DNA of 64,000 nt from Aquibium pacificus (lineage in GTDB: Bacteria; Pseudomonadota; Alphaproteobacteria; Rhizobiales; Rhizobiaceae), in assembly GCF_040839445.1 (NCBI RefSeq), contig NZ_JBDPGJ010000004.1, positions 372,001-436,000 on the forward strand, in the 5' to 3' direction. Below, one piece after another: positions 33,191 to 41,685 of this stretch. The notes below the pieces were generated by a model, which made no database searches, was not told where the DNA came from, and was given only the letters and a program-made list of their open reading frames with translations. A program made the translations under genes and the position numbers. Each line of letters starts with the position of its first letter. Positions within the stretch are counted from its first letter, which is position 1.

Positions 33191-33229
33191 GACTGGAAAT
33201 CGTCGACGGCTCGGAGCCGCGTTCCAGTC
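33191..33229 (-). repeat. Nested inverted repeat in the YciF leader
   Basis: Outer arms GACTGGAA (33191-33198) and TTCCAGTC (33222-33229) enclose a second perfect stem, CGGCTC-G-GAGCCG. The structure ends 22 bases before the YciF start codon and would fold in its mRNA leader. It also lies 107 bases after the ABC operon stop, but no T-run follows, so termination is less likely. Confidence 0.5.
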
Positions 33230-33335
33230 GAACGAACGGATGGCGCGCTTGTTCCGGCGGTGCGATTGCCGGAACTCACGAATTGATGCGAAGCGTCGCA
33301 TTGTGCGAAATAGACCTCGCTGGCTCGCGGGAGGT

Positions 33336-34112
33336 CTACGCCGCCTTCTTGGCTTCCTCGCGGATCTCTTCCGTCAGCCGCATCTTGAGATCGAGGAAAT
33401 CCGGCTCAGCTTTCATCCTGTAGTGGCGCGGATGGGGAAGATCGATCGGCACGTCCGCCTTCACGCGGCCTGGCCTAGCCGTCATCACCAGGCAGCGGCT
33501 GCCGAGGAAGATCGCTTCCTCGATGTCGTGGGTGACGAACAGCACCGTCTTGCGGTCGGCCTCCCAGATCTGCAGCAGCAGTTCCTGCATCAGCCCGCGC
33601 GTCTGGTTGTCGAGCGCCCCGAACGGCTCGTCGAGCAGGAGGATCGCCGGGTCGTTGGCGAGCGCCCTGGCAATTGCCACGCGCTGCTGCATGCCGCCCG
33701 AAAGCTGCTTCGGCCAGTGCCGCTCGAAACCCTTCAGGCCGACCTTTGCCACATAGAACGCGACGATCTCGGTGCGCCGCGCCTTGGCCATGCCCTTCTC
33801 GCGCAGGCCGAACTCGATGTTCTCCTCCACCGTCAGCCAGGGAAACAGCGTATACGACTGGAACACCATGCCACGGTCTGCGCCCGGACCGGTGACCGCG
33901 CGCCCGCGCACCGAGACGGTCCCCGACGAGGGCTCGTCCAGCCCGGCGACGATCCTGAGCAAGGTCGACTTCCCGCAGCCGGATGGCCCGAGGATCGTGA
34001 CGAAGTCGTTTTCCGCAATCGTCGTCGTGATCGGCGTCAGCGCCACCGTCGGCTTCCCGCCGCGCACGCCCGGAAATGTCCGGGATACCGCATCGATGGC
34101 GACGGCGGTCAT
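33336..34112 (-). CDS. ABC transporter ATP-binding protein (SsuB/TauB type)
   Basis: A 258-residue ATPase. Walker A is GPSGCGKSTLL, the Q-loop MVFQSYTLFPWLTV, the signature LSGGMQQRVAIARAL, Walker B ILLLDEPFGALD and the switch His is in VTHDIEEAIFL. This is the nitrate/sulfonate/taurine/thiamine-precursor importer class. The ATG at 34112 overlaps the permease stop (ATGA), so it is the third gene of a substrate-binding protein, permease, ATPase operon. Confidence 0.95.
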   Translation of the reverse strand: MTAVAIDAVSRTFPGVRGGKPTVALTPITTTIAENDFVTILGPSGCGKSTLLRIVAGLDEPSSGTVSVRGRAVTGPGADRGMVFQSYTLFPWLTVEENIEFGLREKGMAKARRTEIVAFYVAKVGLKGFERHWPKQLSGGMQQRVAIARALANDPAILLLDEPFGALDNQTRGLMQELLLQIWEADRKTVLFVTHDIEEAIFLGSRCLVMTARPGRVKADVPIDLPHPRHYRMKAEPDFLDLKMRLTEEIREEAKKAA

Positions 34113-34969
34113 GCCAGGCTCCAGGGGAAGAGGCGTCGGTTCGCCTCCTTGAACAGGAAATCCGAGACCAGCCCGATGACTCCGATGACGATGATCCCGA
34201 AGATGATCTGCCCCGTGTTCAGCAGCGCCTGGCTGTCGACGATCATGTGGCCGATGCCCGACGAGGAGCCGATCAGTTCCGCCACGATCACGTAGGTCCA
34301 GGCCCAGCCGAGCACGAGGCGGAGGATCTCGGCGATCTGCGGCGCCGAGGCCGGGATGAGCACGCGCCGCACGATGCCTCCGTCGGAGGCGCCGAGCGTA
34401 TAAGCTGCCTCCACGAGGTCGCGCCGCGTCTGGCCGACGGTGACGGCGACCATCAGGATGATCTGGAACACAGCGCCGATGAAGATGACCAGCAGCTTCT
34501 GCGTCTCGCCGATCCCGGCCCACAGGATCAGCAGCGGGATGAAGGCGGATGCCGGAAGGTAGCGGGCGAAGGAGACGAAAGGTTCGAAGAAGGCCTCTAC
34601 CGCCTTCCACGCGCCCATGGCGATGCCGAGCGGCACGGCGATGACGGCCGCCAGCACGAAGCCGCCGCAGACGCGCCAGACGGTCATGCCGATGTCGTAG
34701 GAGAAATTGTACTCCGTCATCAGGCTCCAGCCTTCGCGCACCATGCGCGCCGGGCTGGCGAGAAAGATCGGCGAGACGAAGCCGCCGAAGGTGGCGAGCG
34801 ACCAGCCCGCGACGAAGAGCACGAAGAAGGCGATGCCGAGCCCGATGCGCGCGGGCGTCGCGACCGGCCGCAACGGACGCAGGTAAACGGGGCGTGCCGC
34901 CCGCCGTGCGCGGACCGTACTGGCCGCCGCGTCGGCGCTCGTGCGTGAGAATGTCGGCTGCTGCGTCAT
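34109..34969 (-). CDS. ABC transporter permease (SsuC/TauC type)
   Basis: A 286-residue inner-membrane protein with about six helices. The coupling loop to the ATPase reads EAAYTLGASDGGIVRRVLIPAS, the EAAxxLGAS...PAA motif of this family, and RYLPASAFIPLLILWAGIGE is also typical. It lies 96 bases after the substrate-binding protein gene, with a strong hairpin in between. Confidence 0.93.
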   Translation of the reverse strand: MTQQPTFSRTSADAAASTVRARRAARPVYLRPLRPVATPARIGLGIAFFVLFVAGWSLATFGGFVSPIFLASPARMVREGWSLMTEYNFSYDIGMTVWRVCGGFVLAAVIAVPLGIAMGAWKAVEAFFEPFVSFARYLPASAFIPLLILWAGIGETQKLLVIFIGAVFQIILMVAVTVGQTRRDLVEAAYTLGASDGGIVRRVLIPASAPQIAEILRLVLGWAWTYVIVAELIGSSSGIGHMIVDSQALLNTGQIIFGIIVIGVIGLVSDFLFKEANRRLFPWSLA

Positions 34970-34998
34970 CCGTCCTGCCGGCAGGTCTGCATGCGGCT

Positions 34999-35028
34999 GG
35001 ACCTCATCCGGCGAGGCGGATGAGGTCC
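34999..35028 (-). other. Perfect intergenic hairpin between binding protein and permease
   Basis: GGACCTCATCCG (34999-35010) and CGGATGAGGTCC (35017-35028) form a 12-base perfect stem with a 6-base loop, after the binding-protein stop and before the permease start. There is no T-run. Such hairpins protect the upstream mRNA from 3' decay and give more binding protein than permease. Confidence 0.7.
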
Positions 35029-35065
35029 TTGGGCTGCGTTGTTGCTGTGGTCCTGGCGGAAGCGC

Positions 35066-36010
35066 CTATTCCATCCAGCTCGTGTCGATGAGCGTCTCGG
35101 TCGCCGGGATTTCCTTGACCGAGCCGATCTTCTTCAGGAGCGGACCCGCCTTGGCATAGAACTCCTCGATGCCGCCCGACATGAAGGCTTTGTTGGCCTC
35201 CCGGTCCTGCCATTCGAGATAGCCTGCCGACTTGCCGAAATCCTCGCCGCTCTGCTTCACGTCGGCGCCCATGATCTCGTAGGCCTTGGCCTGATCGCTC
35301 TCGATCATGTCGAGCGCGTCGTAGTAGCTGGCGGCCAGCGCCTTTACTGCCTCCGGGTTCTCCGCGATGAACTCCGGCGTGCAGCCGAACGTGTCCATGA
35401 CGATCGGATAGTCGAGCGTGGTGGCGATGATCTTTCCGGCGTCCGGATTGTCGCGGACCGTCGACAGATAGGGTTCGTAGGTCATGGCGGCGTCGTTCTG
35501 CCCGGCGACGAAGGCCTGTGCGGCCGCCGATGGCTCGAGGTTCACGACCGTGACGTCGTCGAGCGACAGGCCGTTCTCGTTGAGCATCCAGGCCAGCACG
35601 AAATAGGGCGAGGTACCCGGTGCGGACGCCGCCACCGTCTTGCCCTTCAGGTCGGCAATGGAGGCGATGTCGTTTCGAACCGCCATGCCATCGGCGCCGT
35701 GCGACATGTCGAGCTGGAAGAGCTGCTTGATCGGCACGCCGGCGGCGTTCCAGATCATGAAGGTTTCCACCGTGGTCGCAGCGCACTGGATGTCCCCCGA
35801 GGCGATGGCGAGGTGGCGGTCCTTCTGCGGGATCTTCTTGATCTCGACGGAAAGGCCGTTCTTTTCGAAGATGCCGGCCTCCTTGGCGAGCGTCAGCGGC
35901 GCAAAGCCCGTCCAGCCGCTCATCCCGATGGCGACTTCGGTGTTCTGCGCCTGCGCGGCATTGAAAGCCATCGAGGCGAGGGCGGCCGCTAGGATCGTCG
36001 TCTTTTTCAT
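35066..36010 (-). CDS. ABC transporter substrate-binding protein (NMT1/SsuA-like)
   Basis: A 314-residue periplasmic protein starting MKKTTILAAALASMAFNAAQ, a Sec signal cleaved near AQAQ. The fold is the NMT1/THI5-type two-lobed binder: GWTGFAPLTLAKEAGIFEKN at the start, then IASGDIQCAATTVETFMIW, and KGKTVAASAPGTSPYFVLAW. These proteins bind sulfonates, nitrate, aromatic acids or thiamine precursors; no diagnostic residue picks one. The start at 36010 is preferred over an upstream ATG because the signal peptide begins there. On the minus strand TTGACA (36083-36078) is a possible -35 box. Confidence 0.9.
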   Translation of the reverse strand: MKKTTILAAALASMAFNAAQAQNTEVAIGMSGWTGFAPLTLAKEAGIFEKNGLSVEIKKIPQKDRHLAIASGDIQCAATTVETFMIWNAAGVPIKQLFQLDMSHGADGMAVRNDIASIADLKGKTVAASAPGTSPYFVLAWMLNENGLSLDDVTVVNLEPSAAAQAFVAGQNDAAMTYEPYLSTVRDNPDAGKIIATTLDYPIVMDTFGCTPEFIAENPEAVKALAASYYDALDMIESDQAKAYEIMGADVKQSGEDFGKSAGYLEWQDREANKAFMSGGIEEFYAKAGPLLKKIGSVKEIPATETLIDTSWME

Positions 36011-36161
36011 GTTCCACTCCGAAATTCCGGCTCGATTGAGCCTCCCGAGCCTTGAACGCAGCACAGGGGTAGAGGCCTGTCAATCGCGTTGCGGCCAACG
36101 AACTGCACAGTGGTTGGCACTGCTCACGGGATGTGCAGTCCTCTCGCCGATGACGCCGCGA

Positions 36162-37772
36162 TCAGCAAGGTCTGTAGACAAAATGGTCGAAGTCGGCAGC
36201 CTTGCCCCGGCCGCTCGTGTCGAATGCGGCCATGCCGACGAAGGCGCCGGTGAAGGAACCATGCTCGCCGCGACCCGCCTCGTCCGAGATGAGGCTGGCG
36301 TCGAGCACCGGGCCGACAGTCTGCCACGCGCCGTCGCCGATGCGCCAGCGGAACCGCAGCTCCGCCCCGCGCACCTCCGCCGCGAGCCCGATCTCGCCTT
36401 CCTCGCCGATCGGAAGCGGCTGGTCCAGACCGAAGCTGAGCCGCCCGTTCTCCCAGTCGCCGAGGCAGGACATGATCTGCAGCACGCGTCCCTGTCCGGG
36501 CTGCCAAGTCACGGCGAGGAAATGAAACTTGTGCCGGTTGTAGTAGTGCACCAGCCCTGCCGCCTGCTGGTAGGTCTCGGGCGCGAAAGAGACGATGGTC
36601 TCCGCGTCGAAGTCGAAATGCTCCTGCCGGCGCGCCACCAGCGCCTGTTCGAACCAGCTCCCGATGGATTCGCGCCCGAAGAGGCGAAGGCTCCCGGGAT
36701 TGTCCGTCAACGAGAAGATGCGTTGCGGGACCGGCGTGCGCAGCCACTGGAAGTCGAGCTGCAGGTCGGGACCGTCGAAGTCGTGGCGCACCTCTTCGGG
36801 TGCGGCCGGTTCCCCCGCGCCCGCCGGCGCCTCCACCTCAACGCTCGGAACCGGACCGCCATCGGCGAGCCTCAGCCAGCCATCGTCGCCCCACACGCAT
36901 TTCTGGATCGCGGTCTCGCGCCCGAGCGGCGAGCGCCGGATGCCGCGCAGGGGACGCGAGCACAGGTGCGTGTGATAGACCCCGCCCTCCGGCGTCTCGA
37001 CGATCTGTCCGTGCCCGGCGCGCTGCAACGGCGCATCGGGCGCGTCCTTCGAGGTGATGACGTGGATGTCCGGGTGCAGTTCGTACGGGCCATCGATCGA
37101 CCGGGAACGCGCCATGGTGACGGCATGCCCGTATCCCGTGCCGCCCTCGGCCGTCGTGAGATAGTACCAGCCGTCCCTCTTGTAGAGATGCGGCCCCTCG
37201 ACCAGCCCGTGCGCGCTTCCGGCGAAGATGTTCTTCACCGGCCCGACCAGCTTCCCGGCTTTGGCGTCGTACTCCTGCATCAGGATCCCGTCGAAGGACG
37301 GATGCTTGGGATTGCCGCCGACGCCGGTCGAAACGTGGTTCCACTGCATGTTGAGGAACCACTTCCGCCCGTCGTCGTCGTGGAACAGGGTCGGGTCGAA
37401 GCCGCTCGAATTGACGTAGACAGGGTCCGACCACGGCCCCTCGTTCGACGGCGCGGTGACGATGTAGTTGTGCGCGTCCTTGAAGTTGCCCTCGAGCCGC
37501 TTCACGTCGGTATAGACCAGCCAGAACAGCCCGTCGGCGTGGCTCAGGCACGGCGCCCAGATACCGCCGGAATCGGGATTGCCGCGCATGTCGAGCTGGC
37601 TCGCCCGATCCAGCGGACGCTTCACCAGCCGCCAGTTCACCAGGTCCGTCGAATGGTGGATCTGCACGCCCGGATACCATTCGAAGGTCGAGGTGGCGAC
37701 GTAGTAGTCGCCTCCGACGCGGCAGATGGAGGGGTCCGGGTTGAAACCCGGCAGGATCGGGTTACGGATCAT
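36162..37772 (-). CDS. xynB: Glycoside hydrolase family 43 beta-xylosidase
   Basis: A 536-residue GH43 enzyme with no signal peptide, so it acts in the cytoplasm on imported oligosaccharides. Catalytic residues are visible: general base Asp in NPILPGFNPDPSICRVG, the pKa-tuning Asp in SSGFDPTLFHDDDGRKW and the acid Glu in GLVEGPHLYKRDGWYYL. The last ~200 residues form the C-terminal beta-sandwich (DLQLDFQWLRTPVP... HYYNRHKFHF) of the xylosidase/arabinosidase subgroup. It is the last gene of the minus-strand uronate cluster, which suggests use of glucuronoxylan fragments. Confidence 0.93.
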   Translation of the reverse strand: MIRNPILPGFNPDPSICRVGGDYYVATSTFEWYPGVQIHHSTDLVNWRLVKRPLDRASQLDMRGNPDSGGIWAPCLSHADGLFWLVYTDVKRLEGNFKDAHNYIVTAPSNEGPWSDPVYVNSSGFDPTLFHDDDGRKWFLNMQWNHVSTGVGGNPKHPSFDGILMQEYDAKAGKLVGPVKNIFAGSAHGLVEGPHLYKRDGWYYLTTAEGGTGYGHAVTMARSRSIDGPYELHPDIHVITSKDAPDAPLQRAGHGQIVETPEGGVYHTHLCSRPLRGIRRSPLGRETAIQKCVWGDDGWLRLADGGPVPSVEVEAPAGAGEPAAPEEVRHDFDGPDLQLDFQWLRTPVPQRIFSLTDNPGSLRLFGRESIGSWFEQALVARRQEHFDFDAETIVSFAPETYQQAAGLVHYYNRHKFHFLAVTWQPGQGRVLQIMSCLGDWENGRLSFGLDQPLPIGEEGEIGLAAEVRGAELRFRWRIGDGAWQTVGPVLDASLISDEAGRGEHGSFTGAFVGMAAFDTSGRGKAADFDHFVYRPC

Positions 37773-37829
37773 GGGGCTGGTTCCTCCTCCGGCATTTTCG
37801 TTTCATGGCACCCGCGTGGCGGGTCGCAC

Positions 37830-37843
37830 CTGTATCGTTACAG
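37830..37843. promoter_or_regulatory. Palindrome before the GH43 gene, possible LacI-type operator
   Basis: CTGTATCGTTACAG is a 14-base palindrome with one mismatched pair and CG at its centre, the look of LacI-family operators. It lies 58 bases upstream of the GH43 start. A second hairpin ACCCGC-GTG-GCGGGT lies between it and the gene. No LacI gene is in the window. Confidence 0.4.
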
Positions 37844-37944
37844 AATCCGCCCGCGGAATGGTAGGCAGGGGTACAAGGGCGGCGCTTTGCCGGACGCGGC
37901 GGGGGCTTCTCCCCAGCCCTGCCTGCTCCGCCTCGCCCCGGCCG

Positions 37945-39003
37945 CTAGCGCGACGGACCCTTGCGCTCCGCCGAGGCCGCCCAAAGGTTGATGTCGCCCT
38001 CGCGTGCGTACCGGTCGATCTCGGCCAGTTCCGCCTCGGAGAAATCCTGGTTCTTCAACGCCCCGACGCTGTCTTCCACCTGTTCGGGCCGGCTGGCGCC
38101 GATCAGGGCGGTTGTCACCCGGGCTCCCGAGCGCTGGGCGCGCACTACCCAGGCGATCGCCATCTGGGCCAGCGTCTGTCCGCGCCGCCCGGCGATGTCG
38201 TTCAGGGCGCGGATGTTCTCCAGCGTGCGCTCGTTGAGGAAGGCCTGGCGCAGCGATTTGCCCTGCGCGGCGCGGCTGTCCTGGGGGATGCCCTTCAGGT
38301 ATTTCGACGTCAGCATGCCCTGCGCCAGCGGCGAGAAGACGATCGAGCCGATGCCGAGGTCTTCCAGCGTGTCGAGGAGCCCGTCCTCCTCGACCCAGCG
38401 GTTGATCATGGAATAGCTCGGCTGGTGGATGAGGCAGGGCGTGCCGAGATCCTTCAGGATCGCGACGGCCTCGCGCGTACGCTGCGAATTATAGGAGGAG
38501 ATGCCGACATAGAGCGCCTTGCCGGACCGCACGGCCTGGTCGAGCGCGCCCATGGTCTCCTCCAGCGGCGTGTCGGGGTCGAAGCGGTGCGAATAGAAGA
38601 TATCGACGTAGTCGAGCCCGAGCCGCCTCAGGCTCTGGTCGAGCGAGGAGAGGAGGTACTTGCGGCTGCCCCATTCGCCGTAGGGGCCTGGCCACATGCC
38701 GTAGCCGGCCTTGGTCGAGACGACCAGTTCGTCGCGGTATCCGGCGAAATCCGTGCGCAGGATCTCCCCGAATGCGGTCTCGGCCGAGCCGGGCGGCGGG
38801 CCGTAATTGTTGGCGAGGTCGAAATGGGTGATACCGAGGTCGAAGGCCTTGCGGCAGATGGCGCGCTTGGTCTCGTGCGGCGTGTCGCCGCCGAAATTGT
38901 GCCACAGCCCCAGCGACAGCGCCGGCAGCTTCAGCCCCGAGCGGCCGCAGCGGTTGTATTTCATCGTCTCGTAGCGGTTGTCCGCGGGCGTCCAGCGAGC
39001 CAT
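37945..39003 (-). CDS. Aldo/keto reductase, YghZ (L-glyceraldehyde 3-phosphate reductase) type
   Basis: A 352-residue NADPH-dependent reductase. The start is MARWTPADNRYETMKYNRCG. Catalytic tetrad positions: Asp and Tyr in HFDLANNYGPPPGSAE, Lys in STKAGYGMW, His in YSHRFDPDTPLEE. The GYGMWPGPYGEWGSRKYL loop is specific for the YghZ/KCNAB branch, whose E. coli member reduces L-glyceraldehyde 3-phosphate and other aldehydes. Here it may reduce an aldehyde formed in uronate or pentose use; that is inference from context. It starts 34 bases after the gnd stop. Confidence 0.9.
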   Translation of the reverse strand: MARWTPADNRYETMKYNRCGRSGLKLPALSLGLWHNFGGDTPHETKRAICRKAFDLGITHFDLANNYGPPPGSAETAFGEILRTDFAGYRDELVVSTKAGYGMWPGPYGEWGSRKYLLSSLDQSLRRLGLDYVDIFYSHRFDPDTPLEETMGALDQAVRSGKALYVGISSYNSQRTREAVAILKDLGTPCLIHQPSYSMINRWVEEDGLLDTLEDLGIGSIVFSPLAQGMLTSKYLKGIPQDSRAAQGKSLRQAFLNERTLENIRALNDIAGRRGQTLAQMAIAWVVRAQRSGARVTTALIGASRPEQVEDSVGALKNQDFSEAELAEIDRYAREGDINLWAASAERKGPSR

Positions 39004-39037
39004 CCGTTCCTCCCTTTTCCTGCAATCCGGCGGAGCG

Positions 39038-40456
39038 TCAGCCGCCGCCGCCCCACGGCCCATGGTGATGGCCCTCGGCGTCGATCCTCTCGAAGCCGTG
39101 CGCGCCGAAGAAGTCGCGCTGCGCCTGCACGAGGTTGGCCGAGCCGCGCGCCTGGCGATATGTGTCGAAATAGGCGAGCGCGGAAGAGAGTGCAGGCGCG
39201 GGGATGCCGGCCTCGGCGCAGCGCGCCACGGTGCGCCGCAATGCCGGTACCGCCTCCTTCATCAGGTCCACGAAGCGCGGCGCTGTCAGGAGGTTGGTCA
39301 CCGGCCCGTCCTCGAAGGCCTCGGCGATCGTGTCGAGGAACTGCGAGCGGATGATGCAGCCGGCCCGCCAGATCCGAGCGATGGTGGCCATCGGCAGGCC
39401 CCATGCGAACTCCTTGGAGGCCGCTTCCATCACGGCGAAGCCCTGCGCGTAGGCGGCTATCTTGCCGGCGAAGAGTGCGGCCTCGAGATCATCGACAACC
39501 TCCCGCGCCTGCTCCTTGCCGAACCGCACCGGCCCGTCTTGATAGATGGCTTCCGCCGCCTCGCGCTCGGCCTTCAGCGCCGAGAGGCTGCGCGCTGCCA
39601 CCGCCGCCTCGATGGCCGTGGCCGGCACGCCCATCATCTGCGCCTCGATGACCGACCAGCGACCCGTGCCTTTTTGCCCCGCCCGGTCGAGGATCACGTC
39701 GACCACCGGCGCGCCGGTGGCCGGATCGGTCGCGGCAAGCACTTTTGCGGTGATCTCGATCAGGTAGGAGTCCAGCTTGCCCTCGTTCCATGTCTCGAAG
39801 AGCCGGGCCATTTCGACGCTGCCGAGGCCGACGCCATCGCGCAGGATGCCGTAGATCTCGGCGATCATCTGCATGTCGGCATATTCGATGCCGTTGTGGA
39901 TCGTCTTGACGAAATGCCCGGCGCCGTCCGATCCGAGCCAGGCGACGCAAGGCTCGTCCTTGTACTTCGCCGAGATCGCCGTGAGCACGTCGCGCACCCT
40001 CAGCCACGAGGACTGCGCCCCGCCGACCATGATCGAGGGACCGTGCCGCGCGCCTTCCTCGCCGCCCGAGACACCCATGCCGATGAAGGTCAGCCCCGAG
40101 CCGTCCAGTTCGCGGAACCGCCGCATGGTGTCGCGGAAATTGGCGTTGCCGGCGTCGATCATGATGTCGTCGGCCGAGAGCAGAGGCCGCAGCGCCGCGA
40201 TCTGCTCGTCCACCGGCGCGCCGGCCTGCACCATGATGATGATCGGCCGCGGCCGGCGGATCGAGGCGACGAGTTCCTCCAGCGTCTCGCAGGGCACGAT
40301 GCGGTCGGCCAGATCGCCCGCGCCTGCGGCAAAATCCTGCGTCTTGCTCCCGGTACGGTTCCAGACCGCGATCCGGTACCCGTTCTCGGCGATGTTGAGC
40401 GCCAGGTTCGAGCCCATCACGCCGAGCCCGATCAATCCGATTTCCGCTTCCTGCAT
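39038..40456 (-). CDS. gndA: NADP-dependent 6-phosphogluconate dehydrogenase, decarboxylating
   Basis: A 472-residue enzyme. Motifs: IGLIGLGVMGSNLALNIAENG (Rossmann), WNRTGSK (NADP phosphate-binding Arg), GMGVSGGEEGARHGPSIMVGG (substrate loop), VKTIHNGIEYADMQMIAE (catalytic Lys and His-Asn), and the C-terminal RAGCIIRSQFL and HGFERIDAEGHHHGPW tail. It converts 6-phosphogluconate to ribulose 5-phosphate. Finding it inside a uronate cluster is unusual and may link hexuronate carbon to the pentose phosphate pathway. Confidence 0.96.
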   Translation of the reverse strand: MQEAEIGLIGLGVMGSNLALNIAENGYRIAVWNRTGSKTQDFAAGAGDLADRIVPCETLEELVASIRRPRPIIIMVQAGAPVDEQIAALRPLLSADDIMIDAGNANFRDTMRRFRELDGSGLTFIGMGVSGGEEGARHGPSIMVGGAQSSWLRVRDVLTAISAKYKDEPCVAWLGSDGAGHFVKTIHNGIEYADMQMIAEIYGILRDGVGLGSVEMARLFETWNEGKLDSYLIEITAKVLAATDPATGAPVVDVILDRAGQKGTGRWSVIEAQMMGVPATAIEAAVAARSLSALKAEREAAEAIYQDGPVRFGKEQAREVVDDLEAALFAGKIAAYAQGFAVMEAASKEFAWGLPMATIARIWRAGCIIRSQFLDTIAEAFEDGPVTNLLTAPRFVDLMKEAVPALRRTVARCAEAGIPAPALSSALAYFDTYRQARGSANLVQAQRDFFGAHGFERIDAEGHHHGPWGGGG

Positions 40457-40572
40457 GTACCGATATCCGAATTGGTGCCAGCGGCCGAACGACCGGGACG
40501 GGTGAGGCCTGCGCGGATGATGGACGCCACCGGCGCAATCCGTCAATGCCGGCCTTGCACGCGCGTTCTCCG

Positions 40573-40914
40573 TCAGGCGTTCAGGAAATCCTGCCGTGCC
40601 GGGGTGAAGGAATCCACCAGAAGACCGGGCTCCAGCGCCCGCACGCCGTGGACCGCGTTCGACGGCACGATGAAACTCTGGCCCGCCGACAGGATCTCGG
40701 TCGTCCCCGAGATCGTCACCTCGAACGAGCCTTCCGCGACATAGGAGGCCTGCACGTGCGGATGCGAATGCAGCTTGCCGACCGCGTCCTTCTCGAAGGA
40801 AAACTCGACGACCATCAGGTCCTCGTTGTGGGCGAGGATGCGCCGCCTGACGCCAGGGTCGGTCGGAATCCAGTCGCCGTCGGTCGGGCGGACGAAGAGC
40901 GGGTTCTCGGCCAT
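40573..40914 (-). CDS. kdgF: KdgF-like cupin (unsaturated uronate linearisation)
   Basis: A 113-residue single-domain cupin. Metal ligands are in HSHPHVQASYVAEG (His, His, Gln or Glu) and the second motif PSNAVHGVRALEPGLLVDSFTPAR, which is the typical KdgF end. KdgF speeds the conversion of 4,5-unsaturated monouronates to the linear 5-keto-4-deoxyuronate, the substrate of KduI. kduD and kduI lie directly upstream on the same strand, supporting this role. Confidence 0.85.
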   Translation of the reverse strand: MAENPLFVRPTDGDWIPTDPGVRRRILAHNEDLMVVEFSFEKDAVGKLHSHPHVQASYVAEGSFEVTISGTTEILSAGQSFIVPSNAVHGVRALEPGLLVDSFTPARQDFLNA

Positions 40915-40926
40915 TGCATTTCCTCC

Positions 40927-41685
40927 TCAGCGCGCCAGCCAGCCGCCGTCGACCGGTATGACCGCGCCGTGCACGTAGGTCGCGGCATCGCTCGCCAGAA
41001 ACACCGCCGTGCCGCCGATGTCGGAGGGCTGGCCCCAACGACCCGCCGGGATCCGTTTCAGGATATCCTCGCGCCGCACCGGGTCGTTGCGCAGCGCCTC
41101 GGTGTTGTTGGTCTCGATGTAGCCCGGCGCGATGGCGTTGACGTTGATGCCCTTGGCCGCCCATTCGTTGGCGAGGAGCCGCGTCAGGCCGGCAAGGCCG
41201 CTCTTCGAGGCCGTGTAGGAGGCGACGCGGATGCCGCCCTGGAAGGAGAGCAGCGAGGCGACGTTGACGATGCGGCCCGCCCTTTCGTCCGCGAATACTT
41301 TTCGCGCAAAGGCCCGGCAGAGCAGGAAGACCGACTTGAGGTTGACGTCCATCACCGCGTCCCAGTCGGCCTCGGCAAAGTCCACCGCGTCGGCGCGGCG
41401 GATGATGCCGGCATTGTTGACGAGGATGTCGATCGGCCCGTACTCGTCCCATGCCTTGTCGAACATCGCGGCGACAGAGCCGGTCTCGCCGAGATCGGCG
41501 CGGACCTCCCTCATCGTCCCACCCGCGCCCTCGATCGCGGCGCGAGTCTCGTCCATCGGCGAGCGGCCGACGGCGAGCACCTCCGCGCCGGCCTGCGCCA
41601 GCGACACCGCGATGCCCTGGCCGATACCGGTGTTGGCGCCGGTCACCATGGCCCTGCGGCCGGTCAGGTCGAAGGGGTTCTTCAC
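40927..41685 (-). CDS. kduD: 2-dehydro-3-deoxy-D-gluconate 5-dehydrogenase
   Basis: A 252-residue short-chain dehydrogenase starting with GTG (reads MKNPFDLTGRRAMVTGANTG). The cofactor motif is TGANTGIG, then NNAGIIRR; catalytic Ser-Tyr-Lys are in NVASLLSFQGG and ASYTASKSGLAG; the end PVDGGWLAR is the usual KduD C-terminus. It reduces 2,5-diketo-3-deoxygluconate to 2-keto-3-deoxygluconate (KDG). The GTG overlaps the kduI stop in GTGA. Confidence 0.93.
   Translation of the reverse strand: MKNPFDLTGRRAMVTGANTGIGQGIAVSLAQAGAEVLAVGRSPMDETRAAIEGAGGTMREVRADLGETGSVAAMFDKAWDEYGPIDILVNNAGIIRRADAVDFAEADWDAVMDVNLKSVFLLCRAFARKVFADERAGRIVNVASLLSFQGGIRVASYTASKSGLAGLTRLLANEWAAKGINVNAIAPGYIETNNTEALRNDPVRREDILKRIPAGRWGQPSDIGGTAVFLASDAATYVHGAVIPVDGGWLAR

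Noticed and set aside
35640..37991. A 783-codon plus-strand frame across the binding-protein and GH43 genes
   Set aside because: It lies opposite two genes with clear catalytic motifs and has low-complexity composition without conserved domains.
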